Made by a program: the position numbers and the translations under genes
Assembly (NCBI GenBank): GCA_035582835.1
Contig: JAYKAV010002765.1
Location: 130,533 to 194,532, forward strand
DNA from: Phoebastria nigripes
Lineage: Eukaryota; Chordata; Aves; Procellariiformes; Diomedeidae
Direction of reading: 5' to 3'
Length of the DNA stretch: 64,000 nt
The notes under the pieces: model-generated
What the model was told of the DNA's origin: nothing
The model's database searches: none
What the model saw: the letters and a program-made list of their open reading frames with translations, nothing else
Shown: piece after piece, positions 38,648-50,700 of the stretch
How the letters are laid out: each line of letters starts with the position of its first letter
How positions within the stretch are numbered: the first letter of the stretch is position 1

Positions 38648-41600
38648 CTTCACAGAATTAGTCTCACAGTTAATTGGCACATGAAACCCAAAGAAATTAT
38701 TTCCAGTATCTTCTAACCCTCCCTGTGCACGGGTCCGCATAACTAGACTGCACAAATACATGCATCACGAGCCACATCCTACTCGCCCTTCCCTACCACA
38801 TCCTCCTCTTCTAACATTAAGCAGCTCCTATGAGAAATTGGTCATGCTATTAATTAATGGAAATACAGTCACTCCAAAACACATAGTCTCAGCCTTCCCT
38901 GGATTAATAATATGACCAATAGTAGGTTTCCTCTTGCTCTTCTAGGATGTTTTCCTACGAATTGCAAAGCATTCTTGCCCTATCTGTGCCAGGGTTTGAC
39001 ATATTTCATTTTAAGCAAGTGGACAGTCCTGCTGATATTACTGGAACAATATACATGTGCTCCAAGTGCAGTAAGTGCTTAAGTGTTTTGCTGGATTGGA
39101 ATCACTGCTTTTAGCACCTTTGACAGCAATTACAAGCACAATCCTGGAACAACAGCCTCCTCCAAAGCGCGGTATCAACACTTCATAAAACCAAATCTCC
39201 ACAGAATTTTCCAAAGCTTTGCTGGAACAGAAATTTCTGCTATACAAGACTTGAAAATGCAGTCTGCAGTGTTACTGCAGTGATAAGAAAAGTGCAGGGA
39301 TTCCTCATGTTCCCCTCACTAATAAAAATCTAATGCAGTTGTGCCAAGCAGCTAGCAGAAAGACTTCTCCAGAAAGTGACTCTCACCTCAACTGCTGGTA
39401 ACATCCTGGATGAGGACACCACTGATTTCTGCACACAGAACAGGATTTCTGCAACATCTGGATTACACAGCTGGTCCCTGTGGCTGTGCCATACCACAGT
39501 GAGGCATCAGGACTTAAGCTTGAACTTTGAGCATCTGAGACATCCTAAGTTAAACTCAGATCTTCCCTTTCAGCTTCCTGATGCTTTGATTCTATTTATT
39601 ATAGGTCAAGAAATTCTGAAGGAATCAAAGGATGCCAGAGAAAATTACTTTAACCTTTGGAAGAAAGCAAAGCTGGTAGAGTAATGGTCAGTGCCCTATT
39701 ATGTTGTCCATAAGTGAGCACTTAGCTAGTCATGTAAGAGAATGCCTACATCCTCCTAGCTAACATTATTAATGTTTGATGCTACGGATCAAAGAGGTTT
39801 TGTCTTAGGTCTTAGATTATAATCAAGGCAGCTTTTGACAAGGAGAGGTTCATGTATCTTTAAATCCTGCTTCTCCATGTGGTTTGGCTTAGAGCTTATT
39901 TTTTGGCAATCACACTTTCAAAAGAAAAAAGTAGAATAAATCAGTCCTAAGCTTACACCCAGCAATGTCAAAGCTTCCAAATGACCACCCCATTCAGCAC
40001 TGTCATGCATAGATTCTCCAAGTATAAACATGACCGAAAGGTCTGTCTCTCTCTGGAGGCAGGCAATGAGTTCAGCTTTCTCAGCACATATATGGTGCAC
40101 GCATGCAAGCTCACATTGAGCAAGTAGCCTGGATTCTGTTTTGAGCTGGTGGGAATAACCTACCAAAACCACAAATCTAAACCCTTTTGTTTTTAAAACC
40201 TTCATATTACCTTGCTGTAGAAAGAGCACACAGCTAATAAAGGCTTTGAATCNCTCTTGACCCCTGAGATGGAGAATACCTAAAGAAAAAGTGGGAAAAC
40301 AGATGGAGGATTATCCTGCACTCTGGTTCCTCCGTGCTGATACAGCAGAGTACAGCGGATCCTAATTGTGCATCCTCTAGCATCCAGAAATCTCATTAGA
40401 AAGGAATTAAAGGATACTGCACCTATGTCTGGGATTTCTGGAAATGCAGCAGCTCTGTTCAGGTGGCTGGGTGTCCAAAAATTCCAAGCTCACCCTCTGT
40501 GCACACACCAGCTTTGCAGCATAGACATGGGCAGTTCGCGTCTTCTGGAAAATATGAGTATTAAGTCAAACATGTCCTAAATGAACTCAGTTTACTCTGT
40601 GTATTCCAGTGCTTTCCAGAAGTTACATAGCTCTTAATAATATATGTTTCATGTGGAGGCATAGCAGCCTTAGACTTGTTATTCTGACATGGTTATAGGT
40701 AGCTATAGGGTTTCTTCAAGGTACACCAAGGACCCCTGCCCTGTTTCAGGGAAAGTGACCTGAGCTACTGCCAATGCAATGAAAGGCTCAGAGTGACTTG
40801 AATGATCACCGACCAGACCTGAAATCCTAGAATAGTAATACAAAACACAAACCCAATGAAATTTAAATTATCTTTATTATTTAAATGGTTTTGCTGTCTG
40901 TACCAAACTTGTTCATTTGTTTCTCTAGCTCCTGAACCATGTCATGGTGTTTTTTTCTTTAAAAAAAAAATCCTCAACACTACAATAGAAATTAAAGAAT
41001 ACAAAAATACAACTTTTAATCATTGAAACTAAACACAAAGAATTCAACTTACTGTATTTCAAATCCTCAGAAGTTGTTTACAAAGAGCTTTTGAACATGG
41101 AGAATCAACAGATAATTCATACGTAAACTATATATGACTGAGACAAAAAAAAAAAAAATCCACAGAAATGACCATGCTCCCAAGGCTTTTACTAGCTTTT
41201 CCCTGTTTTATATGTAAAAGAAGTCATTTATCTGACAATTAAAATAATATTTTTACTATATGGAGATATACCCGAACATAAAAATATTGCAAGTTAAAGA
41301 AATCCATTCCTCATTTTTAATATGAAACAAAAATTACAGAAATCACTTAAGAAAAAGTTAAATTGCAAACATAAATCTTGAAAAACACATAACTGGCATT
41401 ATCACTGCAGGTGCTGTTCAGTCCATATCGATTTGTATCATACTGAAGACCATGACATCATTTTCTTCTTCTCTAGTTTCCCAGCTTTTCCCCACCATGC
41501 GCCTCTATTTTTTCAAGTTGAATACACATTTCAACCCTGCTCCCATTAACCGAGATGCAATTTTCATTTTGCAGTTTTTTTCCATCAGAAATGCTTTAGG

Positions 41601-44600
41601 CAGTTGTTAAATGGATATTAATTTTAGCGTGTCAGAAGAGGGGAGGGGGACAGCTCATCACTGGGCATCTGACAGCAAACCCCTGACCCCTGCTGAAAAG
41701 CACTGAGTGCTCTTAGCCAGGGCCCAGCGCTCAGCACCCCCCAAACCCAGGCTTTTATGCTGGAAGCAAAAGTCTCTACCTATAAGAAGAGGCTATTTCT
41801 GAGGTTACCTAGACTACAAGAGGACTCTGAAATCACTGAACAACACACAGAAGTGAGCCAGTCATATAGCTCAGCAGTGGCTGAACATCTTTGGCATAGT
41901 ATCTTGAGGTGTACAGGATTATTTAATTAAAACCTGGATTTAAAATGAAAAAAAGCACTAGCTAATAGGCTTTGACCAGGTGTGAGTCATGCTTATTAGC
42001 ACAACTGACCTTAACCAAAATCAATTAGAGCACCCACAGAACAGAGAACACTCAAGCCTGCACAACCGACTGCTGATGAACACACAGATGCAAAAAGGCT
42101 TATTTTAACAACGGATTTAATTGTTACGGTCAAAAGCTGTTCTTCATGACATAGCTAATAAATGTACTACAGCTGAGATGTTCAGATGTGGTTGCTTAAG
42201 CTGGGCAGCCAAACCCTCGTGCTGTATCTACACTGCACAGATTTGTTAGCATTACTACCTGACAATCTCCTGTTCCACAACAACAATTTTATCAGCAAAA
42301 CGTTATCCTTTCTAGAGCATCAAATATATCATTCAGCGGGGGAGCATTTCATTTGTCTTTCTGCTGGCACATGAAATGGTTTCAGGGCCTCCAAGGCACA
42401 AACTGTCTCACAGACATCTTAAAAAGGGAGGGGAGCTGCTGAAGATGAAAGCCGTGCGTTATTCCTATAGCTCTGTATACCCAGTGTTTCTAGAAAGCAG
42501 GTTTCCTTGTATTCGGGTGTCTGAAGAGGTAAACATACCAATAAAGTTATCCAGATTTGCAAACTCTGACCCACTGAACGTTTTAACAAATACACCAAAA
42601 CTTTACTTAAAAGACACTGTTATGTATTGCATTACCTGGCCTTACTCTTCCACCCTGTGCACTTTAAGGGAGGCCAGATTTTAAGCTTCTATAACACACT
42701 ATAGTATCACTGAGGCTGGAAGTGTTAACCTAACTTACACACACCTTCTGTCTCTGTGCGTATATCAGAGGGACTCTAAGGTACAGATCATTTATGGTGT
42801 CTTACAATATATCTAGCAAAGCCGACTTGGGTCCACGGTAAGTGGTGCAAAGTTGTGATAAGAATAATACATAAAAGACACAGGAACATAAATAGTCTAT
42901 AGTATCCTGTAGACATTAAATTAACTCAAGAGGTAACCATTGCTTTTACACCATTAAGCATCTCCGTTTAGGCATTACCTATTTTGGTATAAAGTATTCT
43001 TGTATCTGGCATTCATCAGGTAAAATGCAAGCCCTATTGTATGTCACAGGATGTTAATGAGAGTGATAGCAGAGCATCTTTAAAAGCAGTTAGGAGCAGG
43101 GAGCGCAGGTCAATAATTCTCTTCTCACATATCCCTTATTAAAGGTCATCTCAATGGACCACATCACCAGAGATGCTGCAGAGATGATTCAAAAAAAGAC
43201 AAAAAGGTACAGCAGGGAAAAGAAAGTTGAAGAAAAGCAATACCTAAAATAGCGGAGTGACACTCTGGGGGTTAAATGCCACTGTGGCAACATGAATGGA
43301 AAGGGGCGCCCAGTTCAGAAAGGAAGGTACAAGAGGGGGATTGTGACAGAGGTAAGCATAGCATCAGCTGTACACAGTGACCTAACAACTGGATTCATTT
43401 CCTTCAGTAGAAGAGGAGCCCAAGAAATCCTCTCCTACTGCTCATAAAAGATTAATCACACAAATACCCCCACAGAGGACTCCCCCACGTGCCCCATGAA
43501 ACAGGTGCTGTGCCAACGTGGTGAGCCCCATGCCCCTGCTGGGAGAGACACTCAGGAGCCCCAACTGCCTCCCACCTTCCCCTCACCACCCAAAGGGCTT
43601 CGTGGCAGAGACAGCTCCGAGGTATTCAATCCTTTCTTCCTGAGGTGTTTTGGGCCACAGGAGGATTGTGTGTAATGGCACCCCAGTCTTCTCTCAGCTT
43701 GTCCCTATCCCCATGCTGCTGGATGGTGTCCAGAGAGGGACGGGGGAAATGCAGTGAAGGCTTCTCCCTCTTCTGCCTCAGGGACAGCAGATCTGTACCC
43801 ATGTCAGGGAGGGCGAACCTCGCTTCACAGATAGCCTTCCCTGCTGCGGGGTTTTAACATAAATACTTTTCTTCCTTAAAAAGATGTCGCCCAAGGAAAG
43901 GCAGATTCCCCAAATTCACCAAAATAACATTGAAAAAAAATTATTCTTTGTCACTTGTTGTGACAAAGGAAAATAATAAACCAACCCCAGAGGATCAGGA
44001 AGAAACGCACATAATTCACTGTAAATTGTTGCATTAGTAACCTTAGTAAGTATAAGACATATTTATACATTTTCTGAGAGGACTAAAGCACACAGCTTTG
44101 TGACTCTTCCAATGCCCAGAATTAGGGTAGAAGATATGTGGAATATGGGACAGCAAGAATAAGGAAGAGCGTAGAAAGAGAAAGGGCAGCACTAGTCCTA
44201 GCTTTGGCACAGACCACTCTACTGGTAAAACCTGCTGCTGTGCTGCACGTCTGCTTCTGCGCGACAGGGACACGAAACCTTCCCCGCTTCAACTCAGCGA
44301 TTAGGGAACAAAAGATGGACACAGGGTGCTCACAGATCGTGCTGAGAAGGACCACGGGAAAATGATTTGACGCTTGACAATTCAAATTTCCTTTGAGTAC
44401 TCCAGTTCCCATGAAGACCTCGAAACGGTTGAAATGATGCTTTCCTCCTCCCTGTTGTGGCTTTCCTTAAAAAAAATATTATTCTTAGAAATACCTCCAA
44501 ATGGAAGAGAGTCTTGGACAGCCCACTGCTACCTTCACATAGGCAGAGCCTGACACCCCCTCAGAAGTAGACTTCAGGGAGGGAACAAGAGAAAACAGCC

Positions 44601-45582
44601 ATTGCATTGATGAAACAGAACAACGTAGCAAGGATGATTAGTTTCCACTAACCACCTCCAGCTGAAGTCAGTGCTCAGGCAACAACAGTGCAGAAAAGCC
44701 TCCCTGGCCCCTACTCCACCTCTAAATAGTGGATGACGTTTTTTGGCAAAAGTTCAAACTCGAATCCAAATTATTATTGAAAAAACCCAATTACACATAA
44801 GAAAATACACCTGGAAAAATATGAAATGGATGTTCAGTGTGTGTGACTTTTTCTGAAGCATAGCACTGTTTGTCTGGTTAAAAACCTAATTCACCCGGAT
44901 TCACCAAGATGAATTTTGGCTTTGGGTGGCTTATAGCCATTACATACTTCCCAATATATTAAGCATCAATACATTGAATACCAATACCCATGATCATGCC
45001 TCAAGCTGAAATCCAGAACTTAGCTGCAATTTAAACGATTTGTTCATGCAAATGGAAGAGTATTTCTATACATGCCAAGCTGGATTCTGTGTGCAAAGAC
45101 GACTCATAAAAACACAGATGCACGTACAAACGCAGTACGGAAGGGAGGAAAAGAACCGAAAAATCAAATCTCCGATTTCTATTTACAGTCTGCCTTCGAA
45201 GGGAGGAGAGATGCTGCCTCCCCCCTCCCCAGCCTGAAGGCGATGTAACCGCACCAGGGAAAGCTTGACAGGGGGAGAGAGCGGCCAGCGGCTGGGCTGG
45301 GGCCCCGCTGCTCGGCGCTAACAGGTGCTGCGCCCGGCAACTTCTCCTCACGCAGCGTCTCCAATTCTAGCTGGTCTTTTTTTCCCTTTTTTCCTTATTT
45401 TTTCCTTTTTTTTTTCTTTTTCCCCTCGCCTCCTCCCCAAGCCGCGGCGCCGCCCGGGTTTACCGCCGCTCCGAGGCAACTTCGGAGCGGGGAGGAAACG
45501 AACGGAAAACGAGAAGGGGGGGGTGCGCGCCCCGCCGCCGCTGCCCCGGGGCCACCCGTCCCGTCCCGGCGCCGCGCCCTAC

Positions 45583-45609
45583 CTGCGCGGCCATGAAAGA
45601 GAGGTCCAT
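45583..45609 (-). CDS. C14orf132: C14orf132 coding exon 1 (residues 1-9)
   Basis: ATG at 45607-45609 opens MDLSFMAAQ, which ends exactly at a consensus donor (CAG|gtaggg). The start context is strong (GCACCATGG). The nine residues join in phase to the exon at 7622-7846 and match the N-terminus I recall for C14orf132. The exon is too short to be found by open-frame searches. The frame also stays open upstream through the 5' UTR and across the assembly gap to an ATG at 46045-46047. I chose 45609 because it gives the family length of 83 residues and has the better start context. Confidence 0.92.
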
Positions 45610-45673
45610 GGTGCTGCCGCTGGAGCTGCCGGCCGAGCTGGCGGAGGTGCTGAGGCTGCCGCTGCCGCCGCTG

Positions 45674-45844
45674 NNNNNNNNNNNNNNNNNNNNNNNNNNN
45701 NNNNNNNNNNNNNNNNNNNNNNNNNNNNNNNNNNNNNNNNNNNNNNNNNNNNNNNNNNNNNNNNNNNNNNNNNNNNNNNNNNNNNNNNNNNNNNNNNNNN
45801 NNNNNNNNNNNNNNNNNNNNNNNNNNNNNNNNNNNNNNNNNNNN
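45674..45844. other. Assembly gap (171 N) in the CpG island
   Basis: A run of N between GC-rich CTGCCGCCGCTG and GGGCGGCTCCGCC. The sequence on both sides is rich in GC triplet repeats, the usual cause of such gaps. The true length is unknown. Missing sequence is 5' UTR or promoter of C14orf132. Confidence 0.97.
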
Positions 45845-46110
45845 GGGCGGCTCCGCCAGGGGGCGGCGGCGGCGACCCGGCCCCCGCGCTGGGCTGGGCC
45901 TGGGTCCGCCCCCGCGGCGGGGAGAGGCTGAGGGGACGGGGAGCGGCGCCTGCCGCGGGGAGCGACCGCTTCGCGCCGCCCTGCAGCACCTGTGGGACAA
46001 CCCCTCCCCGGCACCGCCCCGGCATCGCTCTCCCTCCCGGCCGACATCGCCTTCAGGGGCCAGAGCGGCCTGGGATCACCCCCGGACCGGGGTTAGCCTG
46101 AGCTGAAGCA

Positions 46111-47424
46111 AAGCTTCTCAGTTCCCGGAGGCAAATAGGGGCTGGAGCTTACGTGAAAGAGCTCCGCGGCCCCTGTTTCACGCTTGGTCTCGCACTGGCA
46201 ATAGGCAAGCCTGGATGCTTAGGCAGAAGGAGGTCGTGGTAGCGGCAGCGGGAGGGGAAGCCCCCGATTGGGTCATGCAGGTCGGGAGCGGATGAGCGGC
46301 GAGGGCTGGAGAGCAAAGGGCTGAATAATTAACATGCTAAGGAGCAGGTGTAGCTCAGCTTTCACTGCATTTGCACGTCCTTTGCATGATACAAACCCTC
46401 TGCGATAGCTACCTGGCTGCTACATACTTGCTTTTCTTGCCCAGCTTGCAAATCCATCAGCCTTTTTTTGAAAGACTCAACCAGCTCCTTCTCCCCCCAC
46501 AGCTGAAAAGAACTTTCAACTGTTTGTTCTTACACCTTTTCATGACTTAGCTGTTACAACTTTATTTGTAACTTCTCTCTCCTCCTTGTTCCCTGAATTT
46601 ACCATTCAACAATTCACAATAAACATATTTTGTCCCTTTTCTTATGCTTTCCCTTGCATCTCACAGATACTGTCACCACTTTGCATGAAAACTCAGTGAA
46701 TCCAGGTATTGGGTGGCACTGAAAAACCTTTGACACCAACTAGAAAAGCAGGATAATAAAAATGTAAGTTCTTATGTGTTGAATGTTTCATCTCCAAGGC
46801 TGAACTATTTGGTCATGTTTTTACTACTTCAGCCTACTACAGGAGCCTGAACCAGGGCTCGTGAGGATACGAGTGAATGCCAATAGCAGAAGTACCTGGA
46901 GAATCAGCTTTGCACTGGGGTTTTAAACTCTGGAAGAAAAAATAGTAGGTACTTCATCCTGTGTACTGTGAACTGTATGCTGTTTTGTCAGTATGATGTT
47001 GCAGTGTTGCAGCAGGTGGTGGTGAAAAGAAAATCAGCTGTTTTAAATCCGTCATTTACTTGAGTGACTATTAGTGTGCCTGCCAAAAATGCTTTTATGT
47101 CAAGAGGCCCATTAAGTAAAACAAGTAAAATCCAAAAGAGGCGGTGTCATTTTAAGATTTTTAAATTCAGTTGTGTAAATAATGGAATTGTCTCTTTGTG
47201 GACTCTCTCCAAAGTTTTGAAAGTGTATTGATATGTGTGTCAGAAGCCATAAAGTAACTTCAAAGCAGTGTCAATCTTTTATCATCCAGATAAATTTTGC
47301 GTGAATGTAGCCTGGTCAGTCGCTGCATCTGTGGCAACAGCTATAGTAAGGATCATTTCATGAGAATAACAAAATAATTAAGTCTTCAATACCACAGTGA
47401 CTTCTGTACTTGTTTAAGTCTATG
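46111..47424. other. Upstream flank of C14orf132
   Basis: GC content falls off through about 46320, then the sequence is AT-rich intergenic DNA. The first 200 bases could still belong to the promoter or an upstream 5' UTR exon. No gene or repeat was recognised. Confidence 0.5.
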
Positions 47425-47765
47425 GAGCATGAGAATTGTAGAGAAACAGAGCTGGAAAGGCCCTCAGGAAATAATCTAGTCCATGCACCTGCTTAAAATA
47501 CAACCAGTTACTCCTGTGACCCTCCAAACCAGGGTTTTACCTTTACCCAATCTCTTCTTGAAAGTGTCCAATGAGGAAAGTTTCATTCCCTATCAGACAA
47601 TACATAACTTTATTCCACTGGCCATTTCCTAAGGCTGTGTCCACCGGGGACATGGAGAAGAAATTCTTTGGGGCAACCACTTGCCTTCTGAGAACTGCTC
47701 TTGGTTACTCTGTTTGTCTTTTTCCAGTCTTATGGTATCTTGTCCATCCCCTGAAAGCACTCAAG
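47425..47765 (-). mobile_element. Old CR1 LINE relic
   Basis: Read on minus, a decayed CR1 3' region. On plus the pattern is GAGCTGGAAAGGCCCTCAGG, ATAATCTAGTCCATGC, then CCAATCTCTTCTTGAAAGTG and CATTCCCTATCAGACAATAC, which follows the order of old CR1 3' UTR and ORF2 end. Reading frames are destroyed. Confidence 0.65.
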
Positions 47766-50700
47766 GAGGATTGCTAATGGTAATATGATTGTTCAGTCAG
47801 GTTTCCAAGTATTTCACTGACGTTCAACAACTTCAGCCAACTAGTAGTCTCCAAGCTGGTCCTGGCTGAGATCTTCTTTCTCACAGGTAACAATACAAGA
47901 TACTTGCTCACAGTTGACCTTTTAGTGAGTGATGGCGCATCATCACTTTGGCTTTCTTGGCATCAAATTTTATTAATTTTGCCTTTCCACTGAGAAATAG
48001 AGCAGCATTTTTGTTGGTCTATTCCTATACTTCTGGAAAATTTTCTTTTTGTCCTTGGTATCTCAAAAATTGATTTCCTCCTATTTGTCTCATGTAGTTG
48101 CTCACTTCAGGAATACCCTGCAGACCAATTTTTGGGGAAAAAATAAACGTGAACTGCTCAAGTTTCAAATTCTTTATTTCCACACTGACTTCTGGAACAA
48201 CTCTTTCTCTGTAAAAAATTGGATTTAGCAGAAGCATTGTTCAATACAGGGGACAGTGAACTCAGCTACTTTCAGTTCCTATGACAAAAATACATAGCTT
48301 CATTCCATCTTTGTTTACGAGGTTTAAGTAATGTGGAAAATTACTGACTGTTGTCTATGTATATAAATTCCAACTAGTCTAGAGAAAGAGGTGTTCATTA
48401 CATTCAGTGCCAGTGGAAAGCAGTACCCATCATTATAGTTTGAAGATGCTATACATTTATCAATATTATAGAAAGTGGTTATATCTGTTAAGCACTCTGG
48501 AAGTTTGATTTAAGGGGTAGACGGTAGAGGAATAATGAATGAAAGAACTATTGCATATGCCAGCTGTCCTGCTCGTGTGATCTAATCATGAGCGTCCAGC
48601 GAGTCCAATACTGGATTCCTTTAGATGCCACTAAACATTACTTCCTATTCTTGATCTCAGCTGGGAATTTGGCTAAGTTATCTTGGGGGACAGTGCCAGT
48701 CAAAACCAGTCTTTATAGAAATACTTGTAGAGAAATTGCTCCTTTACCTGCTAGAGCTTTGTAACCTGCTTCTCTACTTGGAGGAGTGTTAGGTTCATTG
48801 GAACAGCATTTCTATTTGCAAGAGCTATCCAAACAACTATCAAATTTTGTTCTAGAAAGATTTTTTTAATCACCAAAATTTTTAATTGCCACAGCGTCCT
48901 CAATCTCCAAGCTATTAATTTACCATTCATATTTCTTAAGCTTGACAAAGGAAATAAATCACTCTTCAGTTTTTACTTCTGCTTTCTCTCTAGTTCACTG
49001 CCTTGTTTGTGGAACAGCATGGTTTTATACTGTTTAAGCTGCAAATAATTTATGAGGAAACCCAAATTATTTGTGTTCCAAGCTTTTATTATGATACTAC
49101 AAAATACAAAGCTTTGCTTCTCCCTCTTCCCCCAAAATACATTGTGGATGTAAATTGCTTTATAATAGCTCTGTAAGTTCTTCTGTAAAAAAAGTATTTT
49201 AGACCTGCTTCTGTCTTCCAGTAATGATGATGCAGAGTTTGAATTAAGATCCACTAGCTGTCTTGCCAGCCTTATGGTATGGCTTTCTCATCAAAATATC
49301 TAGACCACTTAAAAAGATTATGTCATGATTTGCTGTTGCTATGGACAGACATTGTAGCACCCAGCTAAAACTGCAAACAGTTGTATAACATTATTCTTAA
49401 AAGCAAGCTATGATAGCCTAAGATGCTTTTTAATTAGCTTTAAAGCTGTTTGCTAAAAAGACCACATTTTTCAGTACAGTGGAACACAACTCAATTAGAG
49501 AATAGTCTGGTTTGACAGTTTTCCTGGGGCATAGTAGGAAATCCTTTGTTGCACTGCCTGTGTGCATAAGCTCTGCCTTTACTTCACAAAACAGACCTAA
49601 CAAAACATGACAATTGAGTCTTGCTGCTGAAAAAGATCTGTATCTGTACAGCCCTATTTACCATATGTTGTATTTAGGTACCTTAGGCAATACAATACCA
49701 ATTCTTAGCTTTGCATCCCTGATATCACATTTAAATCTTACATTTATGCAAAGGGGGACTAACTTCCCACTTTGGGGGGAGATGGTAACGTTGGCTTCTT
49801 GCTGCATTTTAATGTACTTAAGTGCTATTCCCTTTGAGCCCCGGTTTTAACCTACTATTGCCTCATGGCAGCAGGCTGCAGTCACACAGGACAATTAATT
49901 CCTGTAATGAAGAATCAGCCACAGTGACATGTGGTATCCTGTCTGGAGGCAGAGTGCATTATCTCTGACAGACCCCTGCTGTTACGTGTATCATAAAGGA
50001 GGCCAAGGATGCCGAATTTTTCAGGTGAAGTCTGGCTGGACTGAATTCCCAAAAGGGAATTCATTCAGAAACATTTGACTTCCTTTTTTCTTTCTGTTTG
50101 TTCATTCGTTCAGGAACTGAACGTTGATTTTATTTGCACTTTGTCTTTCAACAAAAAATGTTAACACCTGCAACTTAACACAGTGTAGCCCTTAAATTTC
50201 AAGCAGCCAATTTCCCTGTGTGGAATCCAAATGCTGCAACTTGCTTCCCAGGTCCCCTGGGCAGTACTGGGACAGTTACTCAGGGAGTCACTGTCAAAGT
50301 GGGAATGGAGATGGTTTGAACTGGCCACTAATAAACAGTAGGCACAGATATGTGCTTAAACAAATACTCCTTTCCAAAGCACAAGTGCTTGAGTCCGTGT
50401 TGCAGACTGTTGCCTCCTGTGGCTCCAGATCCAGTACCCCCTCCTGAGAGAGGATAGCCACCACTTTTCTTTCATGAAGATAACGGGCAAGTACTGTTCC
50501 TCTTTATAATGTATTGGAAGGGGCCTGCTGTTTACAATAATAGGATAAAGGATAAGCCCAGAAGAGGGAAACTTTGGTTCAGTGACCTGCCAAGCCTGAG
50601 ATGGACCAAGCAGGTCCTGGTTCCCTGGAGGTATATCTTCTACAAAAGACTGGGACTGGGACTGGGAAGAAGACCTGCTCCTCAAACTGCATTGAAGGCA

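Larger units (their letters stand above)
27514..45224. other. Long intron stretch without a recognised gene
   Basis: AT-rich intronic DNA. Homopolymer A runs occur at 31246-31290, 33513-33531, 38133-38150 and 38592-38643, and a T run at 36654-36671. GC-richer patches lie at 30580-31080 and 43490-43850, but neither has CpG density or codon structure that supports a gene. The largest chance frame (30584-31081, plus) has no recognisable domain. Single ambiguous bases occur at 32837, 34140 and 40253. No transposable element was identified with confidence. Confidence 0.45.
45225..46110 (-). promoter_or_regulatory. C14orf132: CpG island promoter of C14orf132
   Basis: GC content and CpG frequency rise sharply compared with the AT-rich flanks. 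GC-box (GGGCGG-type) sequences lie at 45845-45850 and just after 45859. The island covers the first coding exon (45583-45609), its splice donor and the 5' UTR upstream on the minus strand, so it is the expected promoter. No convincing TATA box is seen on the minus strand, which fits a CpG-island promoter with dispersed starts. A pyrimidine-rich tract (45376-45438) lies in the intron side of the island. The island is interrupted by 171 N, so the transcription start cannot be placed. A divergent plus-strand transcript is possible but nothing supports one. Confidence 0.8.

Noticed and set aside
45325..46101. Long plus- and minus-strand frames across the CpG island
   Set aside because: They run through 171 N and exist in several frames at once because GC-rich DNA has few stops. 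Only the minus-strand exon with start and donor (45583-45609) is supported. The in-frame upstream extension is kept as a finding only.
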